From NCBI GenBank assembly GCA_008087055.1, contig VIEA01000001.1, forward strand, positions 74,514 through 138,513: a stretch of DNA of 64,000 bases, read 5' to 3'. Positions 38,122-47,814 of the stretch are shown piece by piece. Position 1 is the first letter of the stretch; every line of letters begins with the position of its first letter. The DNA is from Gammaproteobacteria bacterium LSUCC0096. GTDB lineage: Bacteria; Pseudomonadota; Gammaproteobacteria; Pseudomonadales; Litorivicinaceae. The position numbers and the translations under genes were made by a program. A model generated the notes under the pieces. It saw only the letters and a program-made list of their open reading frames with translations. It was not told the DNA's origin and ran no database searches.

Positions 38122-38577
38122 AACTCGGGCGAGTGCCCCTTGAGTCAGTACCCGGACACGCTGCCCTTCGCTGAAGGCGTTGACTGAGTCCACCTCTTGG
38201 ACGATGGACAATGTTTTTCCTGAATCCATTTTGATCGTGAGTTCGAGACCTTGCGCTCGGGTCGCTTGTTCTTCGATCATGCTACCAACCACGGCTCCAC
38301 CAACGGCTCCTAAAATAGTGAAGATCTCCTGACCTTTTCCTTCGCCAACGGATGAGCCTGCAACTCCACCAATGATCGCCCCAGGTAACTGACCGACACC
38401 CGATTGTTTGCCTTCGATGACAACGGGGTTGGTGCTTAAGACAGTACCAAACTCAACTTCTTGCACTTGCCGTGCCTCGGAGCGTGAGTAGGTGCTCCCT
38501 TGGAGACCTGATACGCAACCCGTAAGGCCAAGCGTGAGTAGGCTAATTCCAGCAATTGTGATGATTGATCGCTTCAT
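38110..38577 (-). CDS. Glycine-zipper outer membrane lipoprotein, SlyB-like
   Basis: Probable outer-membrane lipoprotein of 155 residues. The lipobox LTGC (Cys 21) ends the signal peptide. The centre has glycine-zipper segments (PGAIIGGVAGSSVGEGKG and LGAVGGAVVGSM), as in SlyB/PcP-type proteins. A C-terminal beta-rich part (SGKTLSIVQEVD) is also typical. The family stabilises the outer membrane; the specific role here is inferred. Confidence 0.88.
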   Translation of the reverse strand: MKRSIITIAGISLLTLGLTGCVSGLQGSTYSRSEARQVQEVEFGTVLSTNPVVIEGKQSGVGQLPGAIIGGVAGSSVGEGKGQEIFTILGAVGGAVVGSMIEEQATRAQGLELTIKMDSGKTLSIVQEVDSVNAFSEGQRVRVLTQGALARVSPE

Positions 38578-38697
38578 TTTTTGACTCCGTAGTCATAGCG
38601 TTCTGTTTGAATGTCATATAGTGTCATTGTATTGCCATTTAAACGTGACACTCTCGATTGTACTACTTTGAACGACTTGCCTGAGGCCCGCCATTTT

Positions 38698-40086
38698 ATG
38701 AGCAAAAAAACCTTCGTACTCGATACCAATGTTCTTCTGCATGACCCTATGAGTGTATTCAACTTTCATGAACATGCAGTGGTCATTCCGATGACTGTTC
38801 TTGAAGAACTTGATGACATTAAAGATCGTAAGAAAAACGTAGCTGCTGAAGCGCGATCTGCGATCCGCATGGTGGACGAAGTGTTAGGGCAATCGACTCC
38901 GGAGGCGATTGCACAAGGAGTAGAAATTCCGGTCGCGTTGAAGGGTGATAGCGGGAAGCTCCTCGGCACTCTTGCGATCCATCGCTCACCACTTGCTGAT
39001 GAATCCAAAGGTCGTCTTGATGATATCGAATCCAATGACAATCGAATCATTAACTGTGCATTAGAAATTCAAAACCAAGATCCGACTCGTGAAGTCATCT
39101 TGGTGACTAAAGACATTAATATGCGCCTCAAGGCATTAGGTGCAGGACTGAACCGCGTTGAAGACTATCGTCGTGATCAGTTAGTCAGTGATGTTGAGTT
39201 ATTGCCATCGGGGCATTTGGAGCTCGAGACAGAATTCTGGAAACTCGTCACGGATGTTGATACGTGGAGCGAAGGGTCAAAAACTTATCATCGCGTTCCT
39301 CGCTCAGTATTCACTGAAGAAATTTACGCCAATCAATATGTCATCGACTCGACTGATGAGTTTGCGGCCCGGATTAGTCAGATCGAAGACGAGTCTGTGG
39401 TGTTACTCGATGTTGGGCGCCACCGCTTGGAAGATATGGAAGCCTGGGGTATTCGTCCGCTGAATGTGTATCAGGGGATGGCGATGCATGCGCTCTTGGA
39501 TACGGGTCTTGATTTAAATTTACTGATTGGCGCGGCAGGGTCAGGTAAGACACTGTTGTCTCTGGCTTGTGCGTTGGAACTTGTGGTTGAGCAGAAGCGG
39601 TATTCAAAGATTGTCGTGACGCGATCGACACCGCCGGTGGCTGAAGATATTGGATTCTTACCAGGGACCGAAGAAGAAAAGATGATGCCATGGCTTGCCG
39701 CGATTCATGACAATCTCGAGGCGCTTCATGAGCATGATGACAACCCAGAGGCATCGATGCGATTTGCACTTGAGAAAGGCAACATCCAATTTAAGTCGTT
39801 GAACTTTATTCGTGGTCGGTCGATTCAGGATGCGATCATTTTGCTCGATGAGTCGCAAAACCTCACACCGCAGCAGTTGAAAACGATCATCACCCGATGC
39901 GGTAAGGGGTCGAAGATTGTGTGCCTAGGGAACCTTGCGCAGATCGACAGCAACTACCTAACCGCGTTAACCTCAGGCCTGACCTATGTGGTTGAACGGT
40001 TTAAGGGATGGACCGGCGCGTCGACACAGCATCTTGAAGGGGTTGTGCGTTCGCGACTCGCGTCCTATGCGGAGCAAAATCTGTAA
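38698..40086 (+). CDS. PIN domain/PhoH-type ATPase
   Basis: 462-residue fusion of an N-terminal PIN ribonuclease-like domain (LDTNVLLHDP, acidic residues to about 180) and a C-terminal PhoH P-loop domain (GAAGSGKTLLSLA, LLDESQNLTPQQLKTIITRCGKGSKIVCLGN). This PhoH2-like layout is common in bacteria and is reported to link RNA unwinding with cleavage in some members. ATG 38698 is used, since it starts the PIN domain directly. The GT gene follows without a gap. Confidence 0.92.
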   Translation: MSKKTFVLDTNVLLHDPMSVFNFHEHAVVIPMTVLEELDDIKDRKKNVAAEARSAIRMVDEVLGQSTPEAIAQGVEIPVALKGDSGKLLGTLAIHRSPLADESKGRLDDIESNDNRIINCALEIQNQDPTREVILVTKDINMRLKALGAGLNRVEDYRRDQLVSDVELLPSGHLELETEFWKLVTDVDTWSEGSKTYHRVPRSVFTEEIYANQYVIDSTDEFAARISQIEDESVVLLDVGRHRLEDMEAWGIRPLNVYQGMAMHALLDTGLDLNLLIGAAGSGKTLLSLACALELVVEQKRYSKIVVTRSTPPVAEDIGFLPGTEEEKMMPWLAAIHDNLEALHEHDDNPEASMRFALEKGNIQFKSLNFIRGRSIQDAIILLDESQNLTPQQLKTIITRCGKGSKIVCLGNLAQIDSNYLTALTSGLTYVVERFKGWTGASTQHLEGVVRSRLASYAEQNL

Positions 40087-41547
40087 GTGCGCATTTGGAT
40101 ACTTTGTCTTGGTTTCATAGGCCTTGTGGCCTTGAGCATGGTTGCTGTTCCTGTTCATTTTGATGAGGCGCAGTACACCACTTGGCTTGCCCACCAAGAT
40201 TTAAGCTATCAAACAAAGGGTCCACTTGTAACGGCTACTCAATCGGTCACCCACGGCCTTGAGTTTTTACCCCAAATTGTTCAAGTGCGTTTACCCGCTT
40301 GGGTTGCCTGGTTCTTCTCTGGACTATTACTCGTCTGGCTTGGTCGTCTGGCTGGATTTGATCAAGAGGCTTCGCGACGTCTACTGATTCTTTTTGTGAC
40401 GAGTCCGATGCTATTTGCTTTGGGCATGGTGCACACCACAGATATTTGGTTGTTGTTCTTCATGCTTTTAGCTCTCTGTGCATTCGCTTCAATCCTGCAT
40501 TGTCGTCCGAACGAACAGACAGAATTGTGGTGGTTGTTGATGGGCGCTGCACTTGGGTTTGGCGCGCTTGCTAAGTTATCGATTGCCTTGGTTCCGTTGT
40601 CGATTATCCCGTGGGTCATCGTGAGAACGCCGCGGTTGATTTTCACCCCCGGGCCATATTTGGGCGCCCTTTTATGCGGTTTTGTGATGACGCCGTGGAT
40701 CCTTTGGAACATGGATCACGACTTCGCACACCTTGCCCATGAGTTCGGGCATGTGGATTCGGATAACGACAGTATTTTGCATGCGATCGATTGGATGCCT
40801 GTCCTTCTGATTGCTGCGATTCCAGTGATGCTGCTTTCATTATTTGGTGGGTTGCGAGCGCGTTTTGATGATTTTGTAAGCGAGCGTGAAGAAGCAGTCC
40901 AGGACATGCTGCGATTCAGTTTCGGTGTGTTGATTGTTCTATTCATCATCAAGGGCTTGATGGGTGAAGTGTTGATTAATTGGACTCTACCGCTGGTCCC
41001 CGTGCTTCTGATGATTTTTGCCATGCGCATGCGTTGGTCGACCGCGAGTACCCTCATTGCTGGCGGCATTCAGATCACGATATTGGTTGTGCTGATTAAC
41101 CCCTATGCGGTTGGTCTCAGCATGAAGCAGGATCCATTTCAAAAAATTCGGGGCTGGGATCGTGTTGTTGAGGAGGCTGCTCGAATGGCGGGACCAACAG
41201 ATATCGTGACGACCGATCATTACTCAACTCAAGCGTGGGCGCTCTATTTTTGGCCATCTGATCGAGAAGGGGTTGATCGGTATGGATTGCCGCAAGGGCA
41301 GGTCGTTCCCTCAACAACGCGTCGCCGGAATCAATACGATAACTGGAATGTCCTTTCTAAGCCTGCGGCGTCTCTGGTGCACGTCGGCCAATATTCTGAA
41401 GACTTGGCGAGGCGGTGCTTGGAGTTCAATGAGCTCGGGAGCGTGTCTCAAGTGATGCCTGACGGAATGATCCGCTCGACATTGAATGTGTATCGCTGTG
41501 TGGGCTTTAGTCCTGAACCTGCTTGGCCTTCAATCAATCAGTATTAA
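40087..41547 (+). CDS. Membrane glycosyltransferase, GT39/ArnT-like
   Basis: Integral membrane protein of 486 residues with about ten to twelve hydrophobic segments. The first external loop holds the acidic motif HFDEAQYTTW, typical of the PMT_2/ArnT group that moves sugars from polyprenyl carriers, and LAKLSIALVPL follows. Its GTG is immediately after the PhoH-type gene's stop. The sugar and acceptor are unknown; lipid A or surface glycan modification are options. Confidence 0.8.
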   Translation: MRIWILCLGFIGLVALSMVAVPVHFDEAQYTTWLAHQDLSYQTKGPLVTATQSVTHGLEFLPQIVQVRLPAWVAWFFSGLLLVWLGRLAGFDQEASRRLLILFVTSPMLFALGMVHTTDIWLLFFMLLALCAFASILHCRPNEQTELWWLLMGAALGFGALAKLSIALVPLSIIPWVIVRTPRLIFTPGPYLGALLCGFVMTPWILWNMDHDFAHLAHEFGHVDSDNDSILHAIDWMPVLLIAAIPVMLLSLFGGLRARFDDFVSEREEAVQDMLRFSFGVLIVLFIIKGLMGEVLINWTLPLVPVLLMIFAMRMRWSTASTLIAGGIQITILVVLINPYAVGLSMKQDPFQKIRGWDRVVEEAARMAGPTDIVTTDHYSTQAWALYFWPSDREGVDRYGLPQGQVVPSTTRRRNQYDNWNVLSKPAASLVHVGQYSEDLARRCLEFNELGSVSQVMPDGMIRSTLNVYRCVGFSPEPAWPSINQY

Positions 41548-41969
41548 TGCGTCATTAAACACAGTGTTTGTGTATTGATGTCGCGTTGCGGATATCTGGT
41601 GAATTCAATACAAGGCGCATGTGTTCGGGTGCGTGATGTGATCCCATACAGCGGATTACGAACAACGATTTGTTTGACAATATCAACCATCAGAAAGTCC
41701 CTGTGATCTGGCCTGAAAAGACTCGGCTTCGGGGGGAGTATGGGCATCAAGCGCTCGACGAGCGGTTGCAGCGTATTCGGGTGTCCAGTCCGTTCATACG
41801 CACGGATGAGTGCCATGATGGTCTCATTTCCTAGAAAAACCGCTTCAGTCAGCGTATTTAGCTCGAAAGGTCCGGTCTTTATACGGCGATTGCAGATTCG
41901 GCAAAGCAGATGTTTGGTTGGGTTCTGGCAGATTAGACAGTCTCGCTCGTAAAGTATTTTGACTTTCAT
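41544..41969 (-). CDS. ComF-like Zn protein, apparently lacking the phosphoribosyltransferase core
   Basis: A 141-residue product. The N-terminus has two Cys pairs, CLIC (C11, C14) and CRIC (C23, C26), as in the Zn-ribbon of ComF/GntX. The segment IMALIRAYERTGH resembles ComF's LIHQLKF region, and TRTHAPCIEFTRYPQRDIN resembles the T-x-Q-x-x-L-x-x-x-x-R-x-x-N region. The PRPP loop of the phosphoribosyltransferase is absent, as the frame stops at the GT gene's end. It is either a reduced ComF or a gene remnant. comF often neighbours biotin genes, and bioY is divergent here. Confidence 0.5.
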   Translation of the reverse strand: MKVKILYERDCLICQNPTKHLLCRICNRRIKTGPFELNTLTEAVFLGNETIMALIRAYERTGHPNTLQPLVERLMPILPPKPSLFRPDHRDFLMVDIVKQIVVRNPLYGITSRTRTHAPCIEFTRYPQRDINTQTLCLMTH

Positions 41970-42035
41970 TTAATTGACGGGCCCTCCAATTTACTCTTCA
42001 ATGCGATCACAGAATTTGTTTTAGAAGGTATGAGT

Positions 42036-42623
42036 ATGTTGCAAGCAAACCGTTTGGTATTGATTGATGCACTTTTGGACAAGGGCAGCAGTCAGTTCCG
42101 CACACTGTTTTTGGTTTTAGCGGGCTCTCTGTTATTAACAGTGTCAGCGAAGGTTCAGGTCCCTTTTTACCCAGTGCCGATGACTCTTCAAACATTGGTT
42201 GTGTTGCTGATTGGTGTTGCGTTTGGTTGGCGCATGGGTTTTGCGACAGTGCTTGCCTATCTTGCGCAAGGTGCAATGGGTCTGCCTGTATTTGCAGGAA
42301 CTCCTGAAAAAGGATTGGGTCTTTTGTACATGACAGGGCCTACCGGCGGTTATTTGGTTGGTTTTGCACTGGCGGCGGCAACAACAGGTTGGTTGGCTGA
42401 GCGTGGTTTCGATCGCACTGCGATCGGTACAGCGATTGCGATGGTCGCGGGTAACGTTGTGATCTATGCGTGCGGTCTCGTTTGGTTGTCGAACTTCGTC
42501 GGCATGGAGAAGGCAGCAACTTTCGGCATGGCGCCATTTGTGTTTGGTGATCTTGTGAAGATTGCGTTGGCGACAGTCACACTTCCAATGATTTGGAAGT
42601 TTTTAAACCGTCACCAGCTGTGA
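42036..42623 (+). CDS. bioY: Biotin transporter BioY
   Basis: S component of biotin uptake, 195 residues with six hydrophobic segments. Conserved parts are KVQVPFYPVPMTLQTLVVLLIG, AYLAQGAMGLPVFAG and GPTGGYLVGF. ATG 42036 is preferred to 42030 because AGAAGG at 42023-42028 is then spaced correctly. No bioMN energy module or biotin synthesis genes are in the window, so it may act alone or with shared ECF units. A hairpin follows. Confidence 0.94.
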   Translation: MLQANRLVLIDALLDKGSSQFRTLFLVLAGSLLLTVSAKVQVPFYPVPMTLQTLVVLLIGVAFGWRMGFATVLAYLAQGAMGLPVFAGTPEKGLGLLYMTGPTGGYLVGFALAAATTGWLAERGFDRTAIGTAIAMVAGNVVIYACGLVWLSNFVGMEKAATFGMAPFVFGDLVKIALATVTLPMIWKFLNRHQL

Positions 42624-42628
42624 TCGGC

Positions 42629-42653
42629 TGAGGCGACTTATTGAGTCGCCTCA
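42629..42653. terminator. Hairpin between bioY and the PfkB kinase
   Basis: TGAGGCGACT and AGTCGCCTCA form a perfect ten-base stem with a five-base loop, between the convergent bioY and kinase genes; the kinase stop codon is in the hairpin. No clear U tract on either side, so it may act in both directions with modest strength. Confidence 0.6.
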
Positions 42654-43642
42654 AACTCCTCAAGTAATACAGCATGGCTCGCAAGACCAAGACGCGGGCC
42701 ATATTGAGTGATCAAATAGCCTGACGCATGCACGCCGAAGCGAGCTGATTTCTCAAAATCCCAACCGCTCGAGAGCCCATATAAGAAAGCACCTGCAAAC
42801 ATATCGCCAGCACCATTTGTATCGACCGGTGTAACCACACGACCTGGGACATCAATGCGCTGTGTTCCATCAAATACAGACGCGCCATCTTTACCGCGAG
42901 TACAGACCCACTGGGTTGCTGTTGTTGATAATGCGTCTAATGCGTCTTCGATAGCGTTTTTACCCGTCCAAGTCATGGCCTCTTGCTCATTACAGAACAA
43001 CAAATCAACGCCGTTACCAACCATTTCAGAAACCTGGTCTTTGAAATAAGTGACCATGGCAGGATCTGAGAATGTGAGAGCCACTTGAATCCCAGCTTCT
43101 TTTGCAATTTGATGCGCTCGGACAGCTGCATCGCGCGCCTTATCTGAGCTTGCCAGGTAGCCTTCGATGTAGAGCATGTTCGATGCTTTTAAGGCTGCTT
43201 CATCAATCTCATGGGCGCCTAAATCGCCTGTGATGCCGAGGAATGTATTCATGGTCCGTTCGGCATCGTCTGTGACCATGACCAAGCAGCGTCCTGTGGT
43301 ACCAGGCTCACGGATCTGATCGAGGTTAGTCGCAACGCCTGAGTCGACGAGATCTTGGTGATAGAACGCACCAAGTTCGTCGTCAGCGACTTTGCAGCTA
43401 TAAAACACTTTGGAACCAAAGTTAGCCGCAGCGATTAATGAGTTAGCCGCTGACCCACCAGAGGCCTGTTTCTTTAATTCACCGCGGTCACGAAGCTCTT
43501 CTTCGAGTGCGGCCAATTGCGCATCATCGATTAAGGTCATCATGCCTTTCTCGACACCAAGTGCGGTGAGCAGGTCGTCTGAGACGTGATACTCGGTATC
43601 GACAAGTGCGTTACCGAGTCCATAGAGATCAAATTGGGCCAT
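42638..43642 (-). CDS. PfkB-family sugar kinase, adenosine kinase-like
   Basis: Ribokinase-fold kinase of 334 residues. The N-terminus reads GLGNALVDTEY, the substrate-site segment is SGGSAANSLIAAANFG, and the C-terminal PfkB signature is DTNGAGDMFAGAFLYG with the catalytic Asp. This branch is usually annotated as adenosine kinase-like; a nucleoside or sugar substrate is inferred. ATG 43642 overlaps the aminotransferase stop by one base. Confidence 0.85.
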   Translation of the reverse strand: MAQFDLYGLGNALVDTEYHVSDDLLTALGVEKGMMTLIDDAQLAALEEELRDRGELKKQASGGSAANSLIAAANFGSKVFYSCKVADDELGAFYHQDLVDSGVATNLDQIREPGTTGRCLVMVTDDAERTMNTFLGITGDLGAHEIDEAALKASNMLYIEGYLASSDKARDAAVRAHQIAKEAGIQVALTFSDPAMVTYFKDQVSEMVGNGVDLLFCNEQEAMTWTGKNAIEDALDALSTTATQWVCTRGKDGASVFDGTQRIDVPGRVVTPVDTNGAGDMFAGAFLYGLSSGWDFEKSARFGVHASGYLITQYGPRLGLASHAVLLEEFEATQ

Positions 43643-44829
43643 TAAAGAACCTTGGCGATTGCGTCGCACAGTGGATCGATGTTGGCAGGGGTGATGCCTG
43701 CGACATTAATCCGACCTGAGCCGACGATGTAAATGTGATTATCAGCACGGAGTTTTAAGACCTGTTCTTGAGTCAGGCCAGAGAAACTGAACATTCCCTT
43801 TTGATGATTAATAAAATCAAAATCTACAGCCTGCTGGCGATCAGCCATGCCTTGTACGAATGCGTGGCGCATTTCTTTAATACGAGCGCGCATGTCGGCA
43901 AGCTCTTGGATCCATAGAGCCTTAAGAGTTGCATCGCCGAGAATCGTCGCTACGATCTTTCCACCATGTGCTGGTGGGCTTGAGTAGATTGCTCGGATCG
44001 CGGCCTGAACGTGACTGAATGCGTTGACTGCTTCGTTCGCTGTGTCTTCAACAACTGTGATCGCTCCGATCCGTTCGTTATACAGACCAAAATTCTTTGA
44101 GTAGGAGCTTGCGACCAGGACGGCTAGGCCTGCATCTAACAACACATGCAGGCCTGCGCGATCTTCTTCTAAGCCTTCGCCAAACCCTTGGTATGCGAAG
44201 TCGACGAGGCAGATCAAATTCTTGGCTTTTGCTTGAGTGGCGATCGCTTCCCATGCAGCCTGATCAAGATCGATACCTGAGGGGTTATGGCAACATCCAT
44301 GCAGGATGACAACATCGCCTTCAGAAACTCCCTCAAGATCCGCCATAAAGCCTTCACCATCGAGGCCTTGAGAGGCCTTGTCATAGTAGCGATAGTCTTT
44401 GACAGGGAATCCAGCGGCTTCAAAAATCGCCTGATGGTTTGCCCAGCTTGGGTTTGAGATCCAGACAGTTGCTTTGGGCGCCGCACGCAATAGGAAGTCA
44501 GCGGCGACACGTAATGCGCCGGTTCCACCCGGTGTTTGAGCTGTCTTCGCGCGACCATCTTTAATAATTGAGTGGCCTGCTCCGAACAGGAGTTCTTGAG
44601 TGTAGGTTGCCACTTCTGGAACACCTGGAATCGACAGGTAGCTTTTACTTGTTTCTGTTTCCAATAGACGCGTTTCTGCCTGAGTGACTGCCTTCAGAAT
44701 CGGTGTTTTTCCTGTCGCATCCTGATACACGCCGACACCTAAGTTAATTTTGTCGGGATGGGTATCTGCTTTAAATGTTTCAGTTAAGCCAAGAATTGGA
44801 TCGGCAGGTGCCAAGTCGAGTTGGAACAT
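43642..44829 (-). CDS. Aspartate/aromatic amino acid aminotransferase
   Basis: Class I PLP aminotransferase of the AspC/TyrB group, 395 residues. Features are the N-terminus MFQLDLAPADPILGL, GVGVYQDATGKTPIL, CCHNPSGIDL, VDFAYQGFG and the PLP Lys in SSYSKNFGLYNERIG. AspC and TyrB cannot be separated with certainty. GGAG precedes ATG 44829; a GTG at 44838 is too close to it. Confidence 0.93.
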   Translation of the reverse strand: MFQLDLAPADPILGLTETFKADTHPDKINLGVGVYQDATGKTPILKAVTQAETRLLETETSKSYLSIPGVPEVATYTQELLFGAGHSIIKDGRAKTAQTPGGTGALRVAADFLLRAAPKATVWISNPSWANHQAIFEAAGFPVKDYRYYDKASQGLDGEGFMADLEGVSEGDVVILHGCCHNPSGIDLDQAAWEAIATQAKAKNLICLVDFAYQGFGEGLEEDRAGLHVLLDAGLAVLVASSYSKNFGLYNERIGAITVVEDTANEAVNAFSHVQAAIRAIYSSPPAHGGKIVATILGDATLKALWIQELADMRARIKEMRHAFVQGMADRQQAVDFDFINHQKGMFSFSGLTQEQVLKLRADNHIYIVGSGRINVAGITPANIDPLCDAIAKVL

Positions 44830-44903
44830 TGAAGTCACTCCAGAGACGTCATTCAGGAAAGGCGGGATTGTCGCACAGTTTGGTTTTAAAACGCGAGATC
44901 GAC

Positions 44904-45860
44904 TCAGGTCTGAGGAAGCTCTGCACGGAGTGCTGCTCGTGTCGGACGCTGTAATCCTTCAATGGTGAGTACGTCATTGTTTGGATCGATGGCATGTTCA
45001 AATGACTCAAACTGCATCCAGTCCGTTTTGCGCTGTTCTTCAGTCGTTGTGACTGACACATCGAGACACTCGATTGAGACAAAACCGACGCGTTGGAGCC
45101 AGCGCGATAAAGCGGCAACCGAAGGAAGGAACCACACATTATTCATCCGGGCGTAACGATCCGGTGGAACCAAGCACGTGGTTTCATCGCCATCAACAAC
45201 CAAGGTTTCTAAAATCAGCTGGCCGCCCGGTTTGATCCATCGTTTGAGTTGCTCAAGATGATTGATTGGATCTTTTCTGTGATACAGAACGCCCATCGAG
45301 AACACGGTGTCGAAATCGAGAATGCCTGCATCAAACTCTTCGAGTGTCACCGGAAGAGAGGCTGCTTTGGGGTGTCCGAGTAAACTTTTGATCGCTGCAA
45401 ACTGACAATGGAATAGGACGCTTGGATCGATCCCAAGTACTTCGAGGGCTCCCGCTTCAAGCATGCGCCAGAGGTGATAGCCAGACCCGGATCCCACATC
45501 GAGGACGCGATGATGAGCGAGATTGATTTTTGTGTGCAAACGATCCCATTTCAAATCACTGCGCCATTCTGTATCGACTTCGATTGGGCCAAATTTGAAA
45601 GGACCTTTGCGCCAAGGCATCAAGCCTCGAAGCGCGTGTTCAAGTTGCTGCTCTGAATCGTCTGGAATGCGATCAAGACCGACGGCACGGCCGAGTGTTG
45701 CAGAGTCTGCGTTAATTTTTGGGATGCTTTGTAGAGCCTCTGACCATCGCTTTAAGTCACCGTGGCTGAGTCGCCGGTCAATGATGGATTGGTGTTGTGC
45801 GACGAGATCGGATAGCCAAGGGAGATCTGGATGAGTCCAAGCATCGTTGATACTGATCAT
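44904..45860 (-). CDS. cmoB: tRNA U34 carboxymethyltransferase CmoB
   Basis: Transfers the carboxymethyl group of carboxy-SAM to 5-hydroxyuridine at position 34 of tRNA to make cmo5U. The 318-residue product has LMPWRKGPFKFGPIEVDTEW, the SAM-binding LDVGSGSGYHLWRML, IDPSVLFHCQF and DTVFSMGVLYHRKDP. Its start overlaps the cmoA stop (ATGA). Confidence 0.96.
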   Translation of the reverse strand: MISINDAWTHPDLPWLSDLVAQHQSIIDRRLSHGDLKRWSEALQSIPKINADSATLGRAVGLDRIPDDSEQQLEHALRGLMPWRKGPFKFGPIEVDTEWRSDLKWDRLHTKINLAHHRVLDVGSGSGYHLWRMLEAGALEVLGIDPSVLFHCQFAAIKSLLGHPKAASLPVTLEEFDAGILDFDTVFSMGVLYHRKDPINHLEQLKRWIKPGGQLILETLVVDGDETTCLVPPDRYARMNNVWFLPSVAALSRWLQRVGFVSIECLDVSVTTTEEQRKTDWMQFESFEHAIDPNNDVLTIEGLQRPTRAALRAELPQT

Positions 45861-46594
45861 GCGATGGCGATCCAGGCTTTGAAATTCAAACAGTGGAAGA
45901 ATTCGGTGACCTCTTGGAATCCAACGCGAGTGAGTCTGTCGATGTGGGCCTTGGCTGTTTCGGGGACAAGTACGTTTTCAATAGCTTGGCGTTTTCCAGA
46001 GATTTCTAATTCCGAGTACCCGTTGGCGCGTTTGAAATCTAAATGCAGTTCGTTCAGCGTCTCTTGCGACTGAGCATCTTCCTGGATGATTTTTTCCGCC
46101 AGAATGAGGGCTCCACCTGGGCAAAGCGCATGGTGGATATCACTCAATAATTTTTCGCGTTGATCTTGTTGGATGAACTGCAGTGTGAAGTTGAGTGCGA
46201 CAACAGAGCATGGCTCGAATTCCATTTGAGCGATATCACTCAAGACCCAATCGATTGGCAATGGATCTACTAAACGATCTGATAATGTCGATCGTGCTTG
46301 AGCTAGCATGGCCTCAGAGTTGTCGACGGCGATGATGCGACACCCCGCTGCCGTTACTTGGTTTGCAATCGCAAGTGTGGTCGCGCCGAGCGAACATCCC
46401 AAATCGTAAATGACTGTATTGGGTTGCGCATAGCGTTTAGCGATGAGTCCGCTTGAGCCAATAACGTGCCCATAGCCAGGGACACTTCGGCGAATCATGT
46501 CGGGGAAGACTTGTGCAACCTTTTCATCAAAACGAAACCCGCCCACCCCTGAAAATGGTGTTTGGAATAAGTTGTCTTCACGGTCTGACATCAA
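45857..46594 (-). CDS. cmoA: Carboxy-S-adenosylmethionine synthase CmoA
   Basis: Makes carboxy-SAM from SAM and prephenate for CmoB. The 245-residue product has the class I methyltransferase motif VIYDLGCSLGATTLA, IIAVDNSEAMLAQA, SVVALNFTLQFI and an N-terminus with FRFDEKVAQVFPDMIRRSVPGY. Start may be the first or second Met (46594 or 46591). Confidence 0.96.
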   Translation of the reverse strand: MMSDREDNLFQTPFSGVGGFRFDEKVAQVFPDMIRRSVPGYGHVIGSSGLIAKRYAQPNTVIYDLGCSLGATTLAIANQVTAAGCRIIAVDNSEAMLAQARSTLSDRLVDPLPIDWVLSDIAQMEFEPCSVVALNFTLQFIQQDQREKLLSDIHHALCPGGALILAEKIIQEDAQSQETLNELHLDFKRANGYSELEISGKRQAIENVLVPETAKAHIDRLTRVGFQEVTEFFHCLNFKAWIAIA

Positions 46595-46656
46595 GACTCC
46601 GGTGGTGAGGTCGGTTACGGGATGTCATCATACCGGAGGTGGAGGAGATCTGAGAC

Positions 46657-47814
46657 ATGGAAATCACTTGGGTATTGGCGATTATTGCGATTGTGGCTGC
46701 TGTATTGGCTGCTTACTTTGCAAAACTTTGGTTGGCAGCAAAAGCTGACTTAGCTGAACTTCATGCGCGTTCTGAGGCGAATACAGATCTCGATCAGAAA
46801 ACTGCTTTGATGAAAGCTGAGTTCGAAGCGCTGTCTCAAAAGCTGTTAAACGAGCGTTCCAAAGAATTGACCTCACAGCACAGCGATTCTCTCACACAAC
46901 TTTTAAAGCCTTTAACAACAGAGCTTGATGCGTTTAAAAAGCGCGTGAACGAAGTCTATGAGAATGAGACTCGGGATCGGGTTTCCCTTCGCCAGGAAAT
47001 CGTATCGCTGAAAGCCTTGAACCAAAAGATGTCTGAGGATGCAATCAATCTCACTCGGGCTCTTAAAGGCGAAAATAAAACAGCCGGCAACTGGGGCGAA
47101 TTGGTGCTCGATCAGGTCTTGAATGCCTCGGGTCTTCGTGAGGGGTATGAGTATTCGCGGCAGCAGAGCTTTACCGGTGAGGGAGGTTCGCGACTCCAGC
47201 CCGATGTGGTGATTTCTCTTCCTGATGAGAAGTGTTTAATTGTTGATGCGAAGTTATCGCTAAAAGATTACGAGCGTGCGGTGTCTGCTGTCGATGATGC
47301 TGAGCGATTGGATGCACTGAAAGCGCATGCGAATTCACTGAAAACTCATGTCCGTGGGTTGTCGGGTAAAAACTATTCTGGGCTTCCTGGAATTACGACG
47401 GTCGATTTTGTGATCATGTTTGTTCCTGTTGAACCGGCGTTTTCTGCAGCCTTCGAGACCCAGCCGCAACTCTTTACGGACGCACTCGCTCAGGGCGTTG
47501 TGATTGCTTCTCCGTCCACACTACTTGCTTTATTGAGGACGGTTGAGCATGTATGGAGGATTGAGCATCAAAACCGAAACACGCGACAAATTGCAGATTT
47601 GGGCGGCAAGCTCTATGACCAATTTGTCCTGTTTGCAGAAAGCTTCCAAGATGTCGGCGATAAGATCCGGCGGTCACAAGAAGCATTTGAAAAAGCAGGT
47701 CAACGACTATCGACAGGTCGCGGTAACTTGGTTCGACGTGCTGAACAATTGAAAACCCTAGGCGTGTCGTCGACCAAGCAAATGCCTGGTGAGCTTCAAG
47801 ATCTGGATGATTGA
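46657..47814 (+). CDS. rmuC: DNA recombination protein RmuC
   Basis: 385-residue protein with one N-terminal membrane segment (VLAIIAIVAAVLAAYFA), a coiled coil (about 30-130), and the RmuC nuclease-like domain with NWGELVLDQVLNASGL, QPDVVISLPDEKCLIVDAKLSLKDYE and PSTLLALLRTVEHVWR. In E. coli rmuC affects recombination at inverted repeats; the exact activity is not settled. It overlaps the next convergent gene by 19 bases. Confidence 0.95.
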   Translation: MEITWVLAIIAIVAAVLAAYFAKLWLAAKADLAELHARSEANTDLDQKTALMKAEFEALSQKLLNERSKELTSQHSDSLTQLLKPLTTELDAFKKRVNEVYENETRDRVSLRQEIVSLKALNQKMSEDAINLTRALKGENKTAGNWGELVLDQVLNASGLREGYEYSRQQSFTGEGGSRLQPDVVISLPDEKCLIVDAKLSLKDYERAVSAVDDAERLDALKAHANSLKTHVRGLSGKNYSGLPGITTVDFVIMFVPVEPAFSAAFETQPQLFTDALAQGVVIASPSTLLALLRTVEHVWRIEHQNRNTRQIADLGGKLYDQFVLFAESFQDVGDKIRRSQEAFEKAGQRLSTGRGNLVRRAEQLKTLGVSSTKQMPGELQDLDD

